This document shows, one piece after another, positions 25,101-36,911 of a stretch of 64,000 bases of DNA. Under the pieces are notes generated by a model. The model saw only the letters and a list, made by a program, of their open reading frames with translations, did not search any database and was not told the origin of the DNA. The position numbers and the translations under genes are program-made. The first letter of the stretch is position 1. Each line of letters opens with the position of its first letter. The stretch comes from Pinus tabuliformis. Its lineage: Eukaryota > Streptophyta > Pinopsida > Pinales > Pinaceae. The DNA is taken from positions 797,881,119 to 797,945,118 of the forward strand of contig CM062805.1 in NCBI GenBank assembly GCA_031772625.1, in the 5' to 3' direction.

Positions 25101-26665
25101 GGGTCACAAAGATGTTGGGTTATGACTTTGAAATCATCTACAAAAAAGGGAAGCAAAATGTGGTGGCAGATGCACTCTCAAGAAAGGATGAGGATGTGGA
25201 AGCATTGTTGTGTGCCATTTCTATTATCCAACCAGATTGGATAAACGAAGCAAGGGAGGAATGGAAGAATGACGAAGAAGTGTGGGCACTTATTCGAAAG
25301 CTACAACAAGATTCCAGTACTTCTGATACATTTAGCTGGAAAAATGATTCGTTATGGTACAAAGATCGCTTATACCTCTGTAAGAATTCCCAGCTAAAAC
25401 AAAAGATTCTTATGGAATTGCACACTTCTCCCTTAGGAGGGCACTCAGGATTTTTAAAAACTTACCACAGGGTTAAGAAGGAATTTTTTTGGGATGGCCT
25501 TAAATCAGATATTCAAAAGTTTGTGGCGGAATGTTTGGTTTGCCAGCAAAATAAAGTTGAAACAATTAAGACACCGGGTCTATTACAACCTTTATCCATT
25601 CCAAGCCAACGTTGGGAGGAGGTTTCAATGGATTTTATCACAGGTTTAACCAAGTCTGAGGGAAAGAGTGTCATCATGGTGGTAGTTGACAGACTTACCA
25701 AGTATGCACACTTTTGTGCATTATCACATCCATTTAAAGCCAGTACAGTTTCTACTGCATTTATGGAAACAGTTCAAAAGCTACATGGAAACCCAAAGAT
25801 TATTGTAAGTGACAGAGATCCCATTTTCACTGGAAATTTTTTGACAGAATTATTTTCTTGTCTTGGTACTCAGTTAGCTCATAGCTCATCTTATCATCCT
25901 CAATCTGATGGGCAAACTGAGATAGTAAACAAATGTTTGGAAGGATATCTTCGTTGCTTTGTATCTGATAAACAGACACAATGGGTCAAATGGTTGCCTC
26001 TGGCTGAATGGTGGTATAACACTTCCTTCCATACAACAACAAAAATGACCCCATTTATGGCACTTTATGGGTATCAACCACCATCCATCACATCATATTT
26101 AAGAGAAAATTCTAAGGTTCAGGCAGTGGAACATCACATCGAACATCAACAACAAGTCCTCCAACTCTTAAAGGATAACCTCGTGTTGGCACAAAAAAGA
26201 ATGAAACAACAGGCAAATCAACATCGCAGTGAAAGAAGTTTTGATGTAGGTGATTGGGTATTCCTACGGCTACAACCATATAAGCAAATGTCCCTAAAGC
26301 AAGCTAAGAAGGATAATAAATTATCACCAAAGTATTATGGTCCGTACAAGGTGTTGCAAAATATTGGTACTATGGCATACAAATTGGAGCTTCCTGCAGC
26401 TTCTCGATTGCACCCAGTTTTCCATGTTTCATGTTTAAAGAAGGTTATAGGTGACAAGCTCCCAATTCAAACAATATTGCCAGAACTTGACGAGGAAGGA
26501 AAAATTATATTGGAACCGGAGGCAGTCACAGAAACAAGAACTCGACAGCTACGAAATCGATCAATTTCAGAGTATCTTATCAAGTGGAAGAACTTATCCG
26601 CTGAAGATTCCACATGGGAGGATGAGAATTTTATGCAGAAGTATCCAGAACTACTCAAGCGTTGA
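22172..26665 (+). CDS. Gag-pol polyprotein of the Gypsy chromovirus (1497 aa)
   Basis: One open frame runs ATGCCCCGAGGA to TGA. Approximate parts by residue are: acidic coiled coil 25-110; gag core 130-290; zinc knuckle [14 protein letters not shown] at 328-341; protease with [10 protein letters not shown] near 410-419; reverse transcriptase about 600-780 with [10 protein letters not shown] (catalytic FDD about 748-750); RNase H about 880-1000 with ECDAS and DALSR; integrase with an HHCC zinc-binding segment about 1083-1127 and a DDE core starting at MDFITGL (about 1153); GPY motif near 1389-1391; chromodomain about 1447-1490. Such proteins copy and insert the element, and the chromodomain is known in the family to steer insertion to marked chromatin. 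It follows a 665-base leader. Size and order match the family. Confidence 0.93.
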   Translation: MPRGKKMQTPSKEPESSSMTHEEEEEMLHDISKLQEQVQQMSRSQKLTEAKISGVESKIKGMEAKMDDSKTDLKRDMADLKIDLKTDMEELKKLLQERVTNGEKVVKETHDENKRNVNHDSIDANVGSKNHHIPKIDMRKFDGKDPATWILQMEQFSDINNVQNAQKVRMATVYLEPNQFVWYQWLCSRKQFITWAIFTEELIAHYEDTKSNTFFSQLISLKQKGSVMEHIEEFQKLNIRVKDIPEEHRIDVFIGSLKDNIQHDVRLWEPDSLEKAFRLARKMESKIMATRKHTTHNYKDGSVVAPSLPQPIRLTPQQLEEKRAKGLCYSCDSKYTKGHKCAEKKLFYIDCEEEEEKEQERSKEEDILQEQSLDEEQINPTISCNALAGITTPQTINIEGQIKKKKVIVLIDSGSTHNFIHCRVAKELNCFLYPAPECQVMVANGGTINCSGKCHNIKLSMGEYVLTSPMLSIPMGGVDVVLGVQWLQSLGTIAFNFQELFIKFSTEGKEVELRGIAGKPGKIISSHGMTKLLKKEQRGVIAQLCSLDVSTLESSISPDLQKVLDNHSKVFETPKGLPPMRDHDHAIHLIPGSVPPNIRPYRYPYVQKSEIERMVAEMLEAGIIQPSQSSFSAPVVLVHKKDGSWRMCPDYRELNKLTIKDKFPIPVIDELLDELHGSIYFTKLDLRSGYHQIRMKIEDIPKTAFRTHEGHYEFLVMPFGLTNAPSTFQGLMNSIFKPFLRKFVLVFFDDILIYSKSWKDHVEHVDRVLQLLEEKQLYAKRSKCFFGVQEVEYLGHIVSHEGVKVDPSKIKAIKEWKIPTSIKHLRGFLGLTGYYRKFVKNYGRIAAPLTTLLKKDSFSWTSEATKAFEHLKEAMCQAPVLATPDFTKTFIVECDASGNGIGAVLMQDERPIAFESRPIKGNFLSKAIYEKEMLAILHALKKWRPYLMGRHFKVKTDHDSLKYFLEQRLSSEEQQKWVTKMLGYDFEIIYKKGKQNVVADALSRKDEDVEALLCAISIIQPDWINEAREEWKNDEEVWALIRKLQQDSSTSDTFSWKNDSLWYKDRLYLCKNSQLKQKILMELHTSPLGGHSGFLKTYHRVKKEFFWDGLKSDIQKFVAECLVCQQNKVETIKTPGLLQPLSIPSQRWEEVSMDFITGLTKSEGKSVIMVVVDRLTKYAHFCALSHPFKASTVSTAFMETVQKLHGNPKIIVSDRDPIFTGNFLTELFSCLGTQLAHSSSYHPQSDGQTEIVNKCLEGYLRCFVSDKQTQWVKWLPLAEWWYNTSFHTTTKMTPFMALYGYQPPSITSYLRENSKVQAVEHHIEHQQQVLQLLKDNLVLAQKRMKQQANQHRSERSFDVGDWVFLRLQPYKQMSLKQAKKDNKLSPKYYGPYKVLQNIGTMAYKLELPAASRLHPVFHVSCLKKVIGDKLPIQTILPELDEEGKIILEPEAVTETRTRQLRNRSISEYLIKWKNLSAEDSTWEDENFMQKYPELLKR

Positions 26666-26680
26666 GGACAACACTTTTTT

Positions 26681-26694
26681 GAAGGAGAGGGGCA
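26681..26694 (+). other. Polypurine tract of the Gypsy element
   Basis: GAAGGAGAGGGGCA lies directly before the 3' LTR, the standard plus-strand priming site. Confidence 0.75.
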
Positions 26695-27026
26695 TGTTGG
26701 GTCCCTATAATACTAGTGATTACCCCATTACTATTGTAGTTATACCCCTTATTTATATTGTTGTGCCCCTATTACCCCCATATGTTATTTCTGTGCCCCA
26801 TAGAATCCCTCTATTGTTATTTTTGTGGCTTTATATTATTATTGTTAGGTCGGCTGGATTATATTGTGACTCCTTAGACTCCTATATATAGTAAGGAGGT
26901 TTTGTCATTTGTAACATCCAAGAATTGTTCATTTATGTAATGTAAAGGAGGTTGCCCCCTCGAAGAGGCTGAATTCTAAGGCGTTGATCTATCTTTTCTA
27001 TATTTTCTTGAGCTGGTTTCATAACA
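26695..27026 (+). repeat. 3' LTR of the Gypsy chromovirus
   Basis: 332 bp and almost identical to the 5' LTR; followed by the target duplication CACAG at 27027-27031. Confidence 0.92.
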
Positions 27027-27031
27027 CACAG

Positions 27032-28440
27032 TTGCTCCACAGGGATGTATGCTCAGCCATAGAGGATATTTGCACTGCTAGCACAAGGAAAATTACAGTG
27101 ACACCTACAGCAACCAAGCAGCCACTTGCAAATTCATTTTCGCATTGGGATGATCACCCTGTCCACTTGTCATTTCACTTGGACATTGGGATTTGCTCCT
27201 TTTCTCTTATATAATTGAGCCTTGGGCTCTCATTTGTGTAGAAATTTTGAATAATTTAACACATATTCAATGGAGATTATCCTGATCATGTACTAATGCG
27301 GAAAACATACACAATACATAAGCTCCTCTACGTTGATCAAGAATATAGCAGCATCAATAACAATAAAACATCAAGAGCATTCACACATTAACACAGTATG
27401 TATCACGGGGAAAGCATCTCGCTAAAAACCCCAACTATCTGTATATTAATGATTGAGTCATGTAACATTACACAGCATAATACTTCTCACAAGTATCTCC
27501 ACCTCTGTTACACACAATACAGCTCAGATCTGATCTCCAAATCTCTTCCACTGCTTGCCTGCCTCCACTGCTCAATACCTGCTCAAGAACTGATGAGAAT
27601 TGCTTCCCAAACTCGATTTTCACCTGCAAAATAGTCACTCACTCTTTGTGGACGTGAGCAAAGGCTAAAATGCGGGCCAAATACGTGAGCAAACTCATTG
27701 GCATACTCAATCCTTTGATTGTGCAAGATCTGGTGCACAACTATAGTCACAACTGATAGCAATCTGATTCTCTACCACCTGTCCCTGTTGAACTGAACAT
27801 GCACTGACATGCAACTGAGTTAACTGATGTATTCTTTAGTTGTATTATGAGTTAATAATTAGTTTAACAACTCATCATTAGTCTATCTGCAGTTAGACTA
27901 ACTACAACCAGTTTAACTAAGTTAAACTGAACACAACTCCATCAACTGTACCTCCAGTCCACTAAACTCAACTCACTTGAGTTCTAACTGAAGTCATGCA
28001 TGCAACAACTCAACTGACTCATAAGAAAAACGAATTTCCTTCTGACAGCTGCATGTGCCACTTCCGTAGCTCAAACTGAAGTGCTCCAAGAGAATAAGAT
28101 TAAGTTTATAGTCCAAATATTATTGTGAGATAATAATATTTGACTTTTCTATTTTTGACAGCCAGTCTAAAAATAGACTTGATCACTCACACTGTGATCA
28201 CTCACACTTTCATCAAAAATAGAAGTCCATCTATTTTCCCAACTTGATCAATCATCCATAAACATAGACATGATCCATATGTCTAAAAATAGACATAGTC
28301 TAAAAATAGACTTGCGCCAAAAATAGCCTGCGGGCCCACTTAGTGAAGGCGACTCTTTTCACTAAGCTCCATCATCTTGTTGCAATCTCAACAATTTGTA
28401 ATCTAGAATACGAGCTATTGTGCTTAAGGACACATTTGAG
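27032..28440. other. Unassigned DNA, possible minus-strand LTR remnant
   Basis: Read on the minus strand, 27280-27660 has GGTTTTTAGCGAGATGC and GTGTGTAACAGAGG-like leader sequence that hints at a decayed LTR, but no paired end or primer site was found. Bases 27790-28010 are dense in AGTTTAAC, AACTGA and AACTCA words. Bases 28130-28330 hold a cluster of AAAAATAGAC words. No gene is recognised. Confidence 0.35.
28130..28330. repeat. Cluster of AAAAATAGAC / GTCTATTTTT words
   Basis: TAAAAATAGACTTG or close variants occur at about 28168, 28281, 28298 and 28317, with partial forms between. Two ATCACTCACACT copies lie side by side near 28182-28210. Forward and reverse forms could pair into short stems. 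Confidence 0.6.
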
Positions 28441-31300
28441 GTGTTCTTCTCCTTGTGTATGGTAACTTCTTGATATTCTTGCTCTTATATTTCTACTTAT
28501 TTCATTATGTTATTATTTCCATGATGTTTTTCAAGTTATGTTGATGTGTAGCTATCTCACATTAGCATAAAGATTATTTACTTGCTCTAGATAGAGAAAT
28601 GTTTTAGTTGATGTCAAATATATCTCTAAAATTTTCTCTTCATTGCATTTGATTAAGCCCATGTGGATCTAATCTGTTCATGTGAAGTTGTGTAGAAAAT
28701 CTTTCTTTGATCAAGCTTCAAGCATGAGGGGAAGTTCTCGGGCAAACCAACCCACTCTTGAAAGTACTCAAGGAGAACCCACATTTGTCAATTGCCAAAG
28801 TCTTATCATTCAAATTTGTCTTGCAGGGATTTCTTTTGAGCTTTGGTCTCATATCTCTTGCTTCATAATTCAATATTTATTTCTCAAATATTGTGCTTCA
28901 TTTGCTATTATCTTGCTATTTTAGAGCTAAATCATGGCTAGGCAAAGAGGAGAGTTTATTCATACTCTTTAGCTTAACCTTTGTAGATTATATTGTACAC
29001 ATACATTTGTAATTTTATTAAATAATTTCATAGCTAACACTTGGTTTGTCTTGCAGCCCTCTCTAACTTGTTTCTTGTGACAGCTTGTGGGATTTATCAT
29101 TTGAAACTATTAACAAGTTGTGTGCAGGACCTTGTGCTCTCAATTCAAGACTAATTTTCCCTCTTGGTCGCGGGCATTCAAGGCTCTCTTTGACAGGACT
29201 GCATTCCATTTTGGGACTGCACTTCTCTCTCTTGATCGTGGGATCAAGGAGGCTTAGCCTCCCTTTTCTTCTTGCCAAAAATCTAATTTTTCTTGTACCT
29301 AAAGCGAGCCCTTTGAAATTTCAGATTTCAAGGCCCTTCTTTGGCCTCATTTGCAGCAGTAATTCATCAAGGAAAAGTCTATGGTCTAAAGGCTTCATTG
29401 TAAAATATTTTCCTTGAGTTTGGAGGAGGCTTTCATGGGCCCTTGCCTCTTGTAATTTAATTAATAAAATTTCTGATTTTTGGGAGCATGGATTTTACCC
29501 ATTGGCATCCCTATCTCTCCACTTTGGGGAGAAAACTTGTGGTTGGTTTGATTTGTTGATTCTAGCATCTCTTCTCACTTACATGCATGCTTTAAATTTG
29601 CTAATTAACACAACCATGCATCTCATTTAGTTTGCTAAAGTTCACTACAATTTGCTTGCACCATTTACATTAATTGCTACAAGTCACAAGTTACATTTCT
29701 ATCTCATAGCAATTTATTTTCATGCAAAGCATCTCTTTAACTTGATACATTTAGCTTGGGTATTGTCTAAGTTCACTTATGCTTCATTATTTTGCAACAA
29801 TTTCACATCTTAAGTTTTGATGCATTGTGTATTTGGGCAATTTCACTTTCCAAAGCAACAATTTATTTTATGTCAAGCTAATCTCTCAAGTTGAAGTCTC
29901 TTTCTTTTTTTTGCAAGGCTATTTTGAGTACAATCTTGAGTTTATTTTTCACAAGCACTGCAAATTTTATTTACATGCAAAATCAATTGCTCATAAGTTT
30001 CAAGTTTGTTTTTTGGTGGATCATTAATTTATCATAAGTCAAAGCAAATACTTTCACTTCACAATTTTACATGTTATAAAGCTTATGCAATCTTGTGTTT
30101 AAAGCATCTCTATCTTTTACATAGCACTTGCAAATTTACTTGCATATCATAGTAGGTACCGTAACTTAGTTGCACATTTAAAATCAACCTCCAAGCATAA
30201 GTTTGGTTTATAGAAATCATAAGGAAAAATACTTTCTTGGAAAGTTCTTCCATTTGGTATGAAGTAAGGTAAAAGCGTCGTGACCCTACAGTTATGAAGG
30301 TGGCTTGTCTCTTTTGTAGGGATGAAGTCATACGCTAGCTCATAAGAGTCAGGGGACGAGTATCGTTAATGACACCATTGTCTCCTCGCCCCCTCTTTCT
30401 TACAGTCACCCCAAATTTTACCCTTTGGTAAGAGCTCAAGAGGAGGACTTCTCATCTAGATTAGGCATTTTAAGTACCAAGATAATTGCATCCAAATCTA
30501 GTGTAGGTGCATTTCATATTAACACATCTCATTGTTTTACTTGCAATTGGTCATTTTACTTGTCATCGCTGAATCGAATTCTTTGTTGTGGCAAGCATTA
30601 TTTCATCTATATTTTGCAAGTAGAATACTAATTGTTTTCATTTTGCAAGATATTCTTGTATGCTTTGATTTAGCAATTTATCGTATATCTTGGAGGCATC
30701 TTTGTATCTTGTATTGATTATTTTATTGTGCTAACATTTTCTTGTTTCACTTTCAAGATTACTTGTTTTGAAAGCATTTCATTTTATATTAAGCAAATAT
30801 CTTTCATTTTTAGCAATACTTTAAAAGGCACTAGTCTTTCATATGCTTATGTTTATCTCATGTGTTGATGGTTGTAAATGGTTATCTCATTTCATATTGC
30901 TCACATCATATTTGTTTGTAATCTTAAGATAGTAATCCATTTCACTTTAACATTCTCCTAGAAACCTCACATCTTTAACTTAGTTTTCCTTTAGGGACCA
31001 CCCCCCATAGCTAGCCTAGGAGATAGCTTAAACGGAGAGAGTTGGGAATAGGTGATAGCCCCTTCTCTTAGTTCCTTGCCACCAACCACACCTTGTGGGG
31101 TTAAAGGCTTTTCTCACTAACTATAGGTAGGTGTAGACAACAAGGTCAACAGGACACATTGTGTACTGCCGTATTCCTTATGACTAGGATGCATGGTGTT
31201 CAACAACTTGATTTGGGATCAAATCCGATTGGGGTTCTACCCCTGGTCTGACTTTTGCCAGTGGAGAGTGGCAAGGCCTTGTGACTCACTCTCGATCAAT
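28441..31300. other. Unassigned AT-rich DNA
   Basis: No frame worth calling. It is rich in short words such as CTTGCA, AAGCATTTC and TTGCAAAT. It resembles a decayed element leader or tail, but no ends, primer site or protein trace was found. The last 300 bases (31000-31300) include GGGACCACCCCCCATAGC and look like the post-coding tail of the Copia that ends at 32464. Confidence 0.4.
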
Positions 31301-32464
31301 TCTTCTTCATTGTTACATCAGTGTCCAGCAAAGTAGAGATGAGATGCAAAGATGGTATATGATGACATGATGGCATGATGATGGATGGATTGGCAGGTGG
31401 AATTCTCCCTAGTTGAAAGGGAGAGTTAAAATTGGCAACGAAGGCCAAATTCCACTATTGGACAACTCATTTGATGGAGATGATTATTGCATCAAATTCC
31501 TTTTTTCGAGAGGACTAAAATTGACCTAAAAATCATCAAATTTGGACAAGCAGAAATGTGTTTTTGAATTTATGCCCACACGTGCAAATTGTCAAAGTTG
31601 GCCACATCTTCATGTAAGCTCATGAAGCCCAAGAGCCATGTCACTTCACCCTCAATGATTCGTATAAATAAGAGAGACCTCCAACCTCATATGGCACCTC
31701 ACTCACTCACACATCCTTCTCTCCTCATCTAATTGGTTCGTCCAATTTATTGGGTATCTCTTTTCCTCACACGTGTGGCAGCAAAAAGATGAATTGCAAG
31801 ACGAATTACAGGGCTGAAATTTCAGAGACTGTTGCAGGTTTGACCAGCGTTGACTGGGGGTGGTTTGACCTCCTTTGACTGCGGTTTTTGTACCAGAATT
31901 TCGTTTTTGGCAGGCTGCATCTATTGGCTCAGGAACCGAGGCATTTTGTTGACTTTGACTGCAGAACAATCGCAGGTTTGACCAGAGTTTTCCCAAGTTT
32001 GACGGATATTTTCATGACTATTTTGGGCTGACTTTGACCACTTCAGAAGGCTGAGTTTGACTACCTTTGACCAAGCTCCATAGAGGATTGTTTTCTGTTG
32101 CATTGACCATCATTGACTTTCTGGTTAGGGCAGAATTTCACTGTTGTTGACTGCAGATTTGACAGGGTTGTTTTGACTCTAATTTGGCAAGTCAATTTTG
32201 ACTTTTGTACTCTCTCTCTCTCCGCTGAACATTTGATATAATAATAAGAAGAATTGATCAAAGGGTTTTTCCATGGCTCCGCCAAATCTGGTGTCCTCTT
32301 GTCTTGGCTTTTCTTCTGCATTTATGTTTGATGTTCTTTCATCAGTCACTGTAATATGATAATGGTTAATGTGATTGCTAATGGATTAATGGAATTAATA
32401 ATGGGCTAATAGATTAATGAACTAACTAACCTAAGCAAAGAACATGATAATTCAAAAATTAACA
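31301..32464 (+). mobile_element. 3' end of a plus-strand Copia fossil: tail, polypurine tract and LTR
   Basis: A GATGATGGCATG-rich tail, then CTCCCTAGTTGAAAGGGAG (polypurine tract), leads into an LTR of about 1041 bp (31424-32464). The LTR starts GTTAAAATTGGCAAC and ends AAATTAACA. The same tail and tract precede the 3' LTR at 45824. The R/U5-like part (32210-32330, with CTGAACATT, GATCAAAGGGTTTT and CCTCTTGTCTTGGCTT) matches the LTR ending at 59109. No 5' half or target duplication was found. Fossil. Confidence 0.72.
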
Positions 32465-32512
32465 GGTCATGGTCCTTGGTATGGGAGCCTACACTGTTGT
32501 ATTATAGTTTGT

Positions 32513-32520
32513 TAATATAA
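32513..32520. repeat. 8-bp target duplication TAATATAA, left copy
   Basis: Repeated exactly at 33623-33630 around hAT-2. Confidence 0.85.
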
Positions 32521-33622
32521 CTATGTTACCGGATCCGTCAACCCTGATGGCTGGATCCGCAGATCCCCGGATCAGAAACGGATTCGGATCCGGATCCGTA
32601 GAGATCCGTCCGTCTTCTCTCCGTGTGTAAATATATTGTATGTCGGAAAAATGTTCTCTCGGTGGGTAGAAAACTGTAATTCAGCACAAAATTTTAAACA
32701 GAAATATTAACGCAAGTGAATTTCGAATGTTCAGAAATGGTTTAAAAATCCCTCTGCGAAAATAAACTGAGTTGTTGGACGTCATAATTTACATTGAAAT
32801 GTATTATTTTTAATACAATATGTTATAAACTTTAATTCAAGTGAATGACGCTAATGATAAGACCGAGCGGATATGAAGTCCAAGAGGGAGTTAGCGGGCC
32901 ACAATTTATTTGACTGTATTATAAACTTTAATACAAAGATATATTATAAACTTTATATTATTTAATACAAATACATATTATAAACTTTATATTATTTAAT
33001 ACAAATATATATTATAAACTTTAATACAAAGATATATTATAAACTTTATATTATTTAATACAAATACATATTATAAACTTTAATACATGTGACGTCAAGA
33101 TTATAACCTACTTTTATTTATTTAGAAGATATTTTATTTAAAGTTTAAAAAGTAAGTTTATATTTTAATAAATTTTCAAGTTTAAAAATAGTTTTTCTAA
33201 AATAAGTTTAATAATTTGCTTAATATAAATAGTTATAACTAATAATTAATGTTTAAATATTTATAAATGATGCATTAATTATATTATGATTAACTTAATA
33301 ATTATTTTTAAAGTATTATATTGAATTTATATATTTAAAAATTTCCATATGTTTTTTTTTTTTTATATAAATTTAATTAATATTTATAAATGATACCTTA
33401 GGAATTACTTATATAATAATTATTTATTGTATATAAAAATTACATATTAAAAAATTATGTTTTTAATTTTATATTTATATAAATTTTAATTTTAAAAATT
33501 ATAAAATATTTTATATTTGCTTGTACTTGCCGTTTCCGGATCCTGGCTTTTCAAAAAACTGGCGGATCCGTATCCGAATCCGGATCCGGATCCGTATCCG
33601 GATCCGTATTCTGGTAACTTAG
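32521..33622. mobile_element. Non-autonomous hAT-type DNA transposon (hAT-2)
   Basis: Terminal inverted repeats are CTATGTTACCGGATCCG on the left and, on the minus strand, CTAAGTTACCAGAATACG on the right. The element is flanked by 8-bp TAATATAA duplications. Dense GGATCCG repeats fill both subterminal zones (32531-32617 and 33536-33608), the usual place for transposase binding in hAT elements. The interior is very AT-rich with a TATTATAAACTTTA repeat array (32917-33086). No transposase frame is present. Length 1102 bp. Confidence 0.85.
32917..33086. repeat. ATTATAAACTTTATATTATT tandem array in hAT-2
   Basis: About five units of 26 to 40 bp with the core ATTATAAACTTTA followed by either ATACAAAGAT or TATTATTTAATACAAATA. 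Confidence 0.75.
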
Positions 33623-33630
33623 TAATATAA
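33623..33630. repeat. 8-bp target duplication TAATATAA, right copy
   Basis: Exact copy of 32513-32520. Confidence 0.85.
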
Positions 33631-34241
33631 CGAAGAATGGTTGAAAATTTTAAAAATTGTCATGTGCACTAGTTGATTCACTGATGTGTGTACATTCTGT
33701 TGTGCAAAGTAGGATGGTTGAGGCAATTGGGTATGTTTGTGTCAAAGATTCTAAGACCAATCCTAGATTCGCAAGTGCCATGGAAAAACAACAGTATGGA
33801 CCATTGAACTGGCACTTGCTAAGTTCCAACAAAACAACCCCCTTCTTTTTTCCCAAAGAGTGTAAAGTCTCCTCAACTCTCTTATGTTTTAACTAAATAT
33901 CATTGTAATCTATTTAAAAGAAACCAAGAGAAAAGGTTCAGTAAATTGATACAATATTGTTGATGTAAAAAAGCATGGGCAAAAGAAACAAACAGCTTAT
34001 TATAAGGAAACATCAAAAAATTATTGTGAAAAAAAAAATAATAATAAGTAATTATCTTTAGCTTTCTTCAAGTTGAGAAATTGAGTACAAAGCTACCAAA
34101 AAAAATAAAATAAATTAAAAAAATATCATATCCACAACCTAAGATCCAGTATAGGAAACAGAGTGGGAAGAACAGGCAAGAGAGAAATATGAAGAAGTGC
34201 TTTATAAACACTCATCCCTAATACTTCAATACTTCACATAC
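33631..34241. other. Unassigned DNA with an ambiguous open stretch
   Basis: Between about 33650 and 33890 both strands are open for 60-79 codons (minus strand includes SKCQFNGPYCCFSMALANLG). No family is recognised and splice sites are not clear. It could be a decayed exon of the gene that owns 34242-34387, but I cannot support that. The rest is AT-rich. Confidence 0.3.
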
Positions 34242-34387
34242 CTGGTGATGTCCAAGGTCGTCGACTTACTCCTACATTGAATATGCGAAGCACAAATGTT
34301 GCAATTGGTGGTTGTTCTTTAGAAATGCGACCAGGCTCAGGGAAAAGACGAATATATAGATACCTGTTCTTCTCAATTGAAAAGTGC
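34242..34387 (-). CDS. Candidate internal exon of an unidentified host gene
   Basis: Read on the minus strand, a 146-base block open for 48 codons is bounded by an acceptor (CTGTGCAG before it) and a strong donor (CCAG followed by GTATGTG). The translation includes KNRYLYIRLFPEPGRISKEQ and then PPIATFVLRIFNVGVSRRPW, which looks like a conserved globular protein rather than repeat DNA. It matches no transposon protein I know. The exon starts with the last base of a codon and ends after the first base of the next. Other exons were not identified with confidence. The gene may be real, or a stranded pseudogene piece. Function unknown. Confidence 0.5.
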
Positions 34388-34976
34388 CTGCACAGCAATA
34401 TTCTGTTGATCAAGCAAACAACTTACCCTCAACTGTGTGAATTACTAAATAATATGTGATAAGCATACATGAGATATAATTGCTTTCAATTCAAAACAAT
34501 GCAACTACCCACAAGTTATTATTGTCAATATGTCATAAAAAAGAAGAAAATAATAAGAGTTATTATATCTCAGATTTGATTCTAGCTAATGCAAAGCTTC
34601 TACAATTTTGATAACTATGTAATTTTGGCCTATCCTAGATATCAAACCTAGTATTGGCAGATTAGCTTTCAATGCATGGAGGGCATTTAATTGACTGCCT
34701 GCTGGCTAATTAGCTATCTTGGATGAAAATGCATTTTCATATCTCAGTTCTGAAGCAAGATATAGACAACCCTTTCTCAAAACATTGCTACTACTCTAAG
34801 ATATGAGTCTAAATATCTAATTTCATAGATAAGTGTTAACTCTGACATAGGATTTATCTTGATTCCTATGAGTATGAATACATTTATGCAAACACTTCAA
34901 ACTGATACATTTGGAGGAGTAAAAACAAGCTTAATTGCATTACATTTCTTAATTCTGTTTTTACTTTACAAACTTA
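34388..34976. other. Unassigned AT-rich DNA
   Basis: No coding signal and no terminal repeats. If the exon at 34242-34387 is real, this would be intron on its upstream side. Confidence 0.4.
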
Positions 34977-35279
34977 AGTGCAGAGCTTACAGGACCAGAC
35001 AAGAGTCAAGAGTCAAGACTAACAAAGGTTATAACTTACAAGTTATAACTACATACTGATATCAGCGATGACAAGGATATAGATTTGAAAACTGGGCACT
35101 AGAATATGAACCATGTTCTGAAAATCAAGAAGATGCAGTAACTGAGATACGTATTCTGATATGTTGCACAAGTTTCTAAAGACAGGAACGGGAAAAAGCT
35201 GGGTATGAGTGTTTGAAACAGCTAGAAGCTCCTCCCCAAGTTGCAAGAAACTGAGAGTTGAAAGAGACAAAAATATTTT

Positions 35280-35316
<37 letters not shown>

Positions 35317-35854
35317 CCCCCATATATATGTGGAGGAAAACACACACATATATATAGAAAAGGGATATATATCCCTTTTATATATATCTATATAAGGGAA
35401 TAACTACATACTGATATCAGTGATGACAAGGATATAGATTAAATCAAGAAGAGGCAGTAATGGAGATACATATTCTGATATGTTGCACAAGTTTCTAAAG
35501 ACAGGAACGTGAAAAATGTGGGTTCGAGTGTTAAGTGCAGAGGTTACAGGACCAGACAAGAGTCAAGAGTCAAGAGTCAAGACTACAAAGGTTATAACTT
35601 ACAAGTTATAACTACATACTGATATCAGCGATGACAAGGATATATATTTGAAAACTGGGCACTAGAATATGAACCATGTTCTGAAAATCAAGAAGATGCA
35701 GTAACTGAGATACGTATTCTGATATGTTGCACAAGTTTCTAAACACAGGAACGGGAAAAAGCTGGGTATGAGTGTTTGAAACAGCTAGAAGCTCCTCCCC
35801 AAGTTGCAAGAAACTGTGAGTTGGAAGAGACAAAAATATTTTGTTTATATATAT

Positions 35855-35862
35855 GTATATAT
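35855..35862. repeat. 8-bp target duplication GTATATAT, left copy
   Basis: Repeated at 36904-36911. The site is in a TA-rich run, so part of the match could be chance, but the inverted repeats start exactly beside it. Confidence 0.75.
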
Positions 35863-36903
35863 CAGTGTTGTTAAAAGCGCGATTAAATCGCGCTTTTTTG
35901 AAAAAAGCACGCTTTTTCCCCAAACCGATTTAATCGCGCTTTTTATGGGAAAAAAAGCGCCTAAAAAAATTTTTGCCGCTTTTTTCGTAAAAAAGCTCGG
36001 GGGTCCGTGGCAGCACGATTTATAATGAAAATTTGGATTTATTAATTATTATTTCATGATCTTTGTACAGGTTGGAGTCCCAGCGACTTAATGACATGGT
36101 CTACGTCTACTACAATCTTCGATTGTGGGTGAGGCAACTTGAGAGGACACCTGATGTGGATGCCATCTCATTGGATGGGATTGACACCACTGCTGCATGG
36201 AGGGTTGAGGCCGAGAGGCCTCTCATGGATTCTACTGATGATTGGTTAGTGCAGGATGAGGGGGAGGAGGAGGAGGAGGAGGAGCAGGAGGAGGAGTAGG
36301 TGGAGGAGGAGGAGGAGCAGGAGGAGGAGGTGACACCGCCTACCCGGGCTACCACTAGGACCAGTAGAGGACGTGGTCTACCTCCTGTAGCTCATACTTC
36401 TAGTTCTTCAGCTTCTAGAGCACATCAGACTCCATTGCCATTTCCACCAGCACAGGCACCAACATCTACATCTAGAGGGAAAGAGAAAGCTGTGACATTT
36501 TCTCGCAAGAGGGGTAGAGGAAATCAATAGGATTAGACTTTCATTTTATTGTATATGAGTCTATGACATTATGACATGATGAGATACATTATCATATTTT
36601 TTGTTGATATTTTGAGGCTGAGCTGGGACTCAGGAGTCAGGACTCAGGACTTACTATTCAAGACATGATTCAATGTTATGTGTGATTTTAGCGCTAGAAA
36701 TGATATTAAACATCTTATATATTAGTTTTCTTATCATATTTATGTGTCAATGTATTTATTTTATGCTGTAGATGGTTTATATATTAAAAAAATTGAAAAA
36801 AAATGAATATTTTTGTACCAAACGCTTTTTTCCCGCTTTTTCCGATTTTTTCCGCTTCATTCCCGGCGCCGATTTAATCCCGCTCGCACTTTTAACAACA
36901 TTG
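35863..36903 (+). mobile_element. hAT DNA transposon, internally deleted, with transposase tail (hAT-3)
   Basis: Terminal inverted repeats are CAGTGTTGTTAAAAGCGCGA on the left and CAATGTTGTTAAAAGTGCGA on the right, read inward. It has 8-bp GTATATAT duplications. GCGCGATTAAATCGCGC-type subterminal repeats lie near both ends. Within it lies the 3' end of a hAT transposase gene (36072-36530). At 1041 bp it is far too short for a full hAT of about 3-4 kb, so it is a deletion derivative that kept both ends and the last exon. Confidence 0.88.
36072..36530 (+). pseudogene. hAT transposase C-terminal tail (truncated, one in-frame stop)
   Basis: After an intron-like AT-rich stretch and an acceptor TTTGTACAG, the frame reads LESQRLNDMVYVYYNLRLWV and later DAISLDGIDTTAAW. 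Such segments follow the dimerisation domain at the end of plant hAT transposases. It goes on into an acidic E-rich tail and a serine/arginine tail ending KRGRGNQ. There is one in-frame stop at 36297-36299 in the E-rich run. Everything upstream (zinc finger, catalytic core, most of the dimerisation domain) is missing. The E-rich run gives a serine-rich shadow frame on the other strand. Confidence 0.78.
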
Positions 36904-36911
36904 GTATATAT
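36904..36911. repeat. 8-bp target duplication GTATATAT, right copy
   Basis: Matches 35855-35862. Confidence 0.75.

Larger units (their letters stand above)
21174..27026 (+). mobile_element. Ty3/Gypsy chromovirus, looks whole and young
   Basis: This 5853-bp element has LTRs of 333 and 332 bp that differ, by eye, at one substitution and one single-base indel. It has a CACAG target duplication, a primer site, a polypurine tract and one long gag-pol frame. Its short LTRs, single polyprotein and C-terminal chromodomain fit plant chromoviruses, perhaps the Reina group; that clade call is inference. The near-identity of the LTRs points to a recent insertion relative to every other element here. No breaks were seen in the coding frame. 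Confidence 0.93.

Noticed and set aside
36110-36355. Serine-rich minus-strand frame
   Set aside because: It is the complement of the GAG-rich acidic tail of the hAT transposase.
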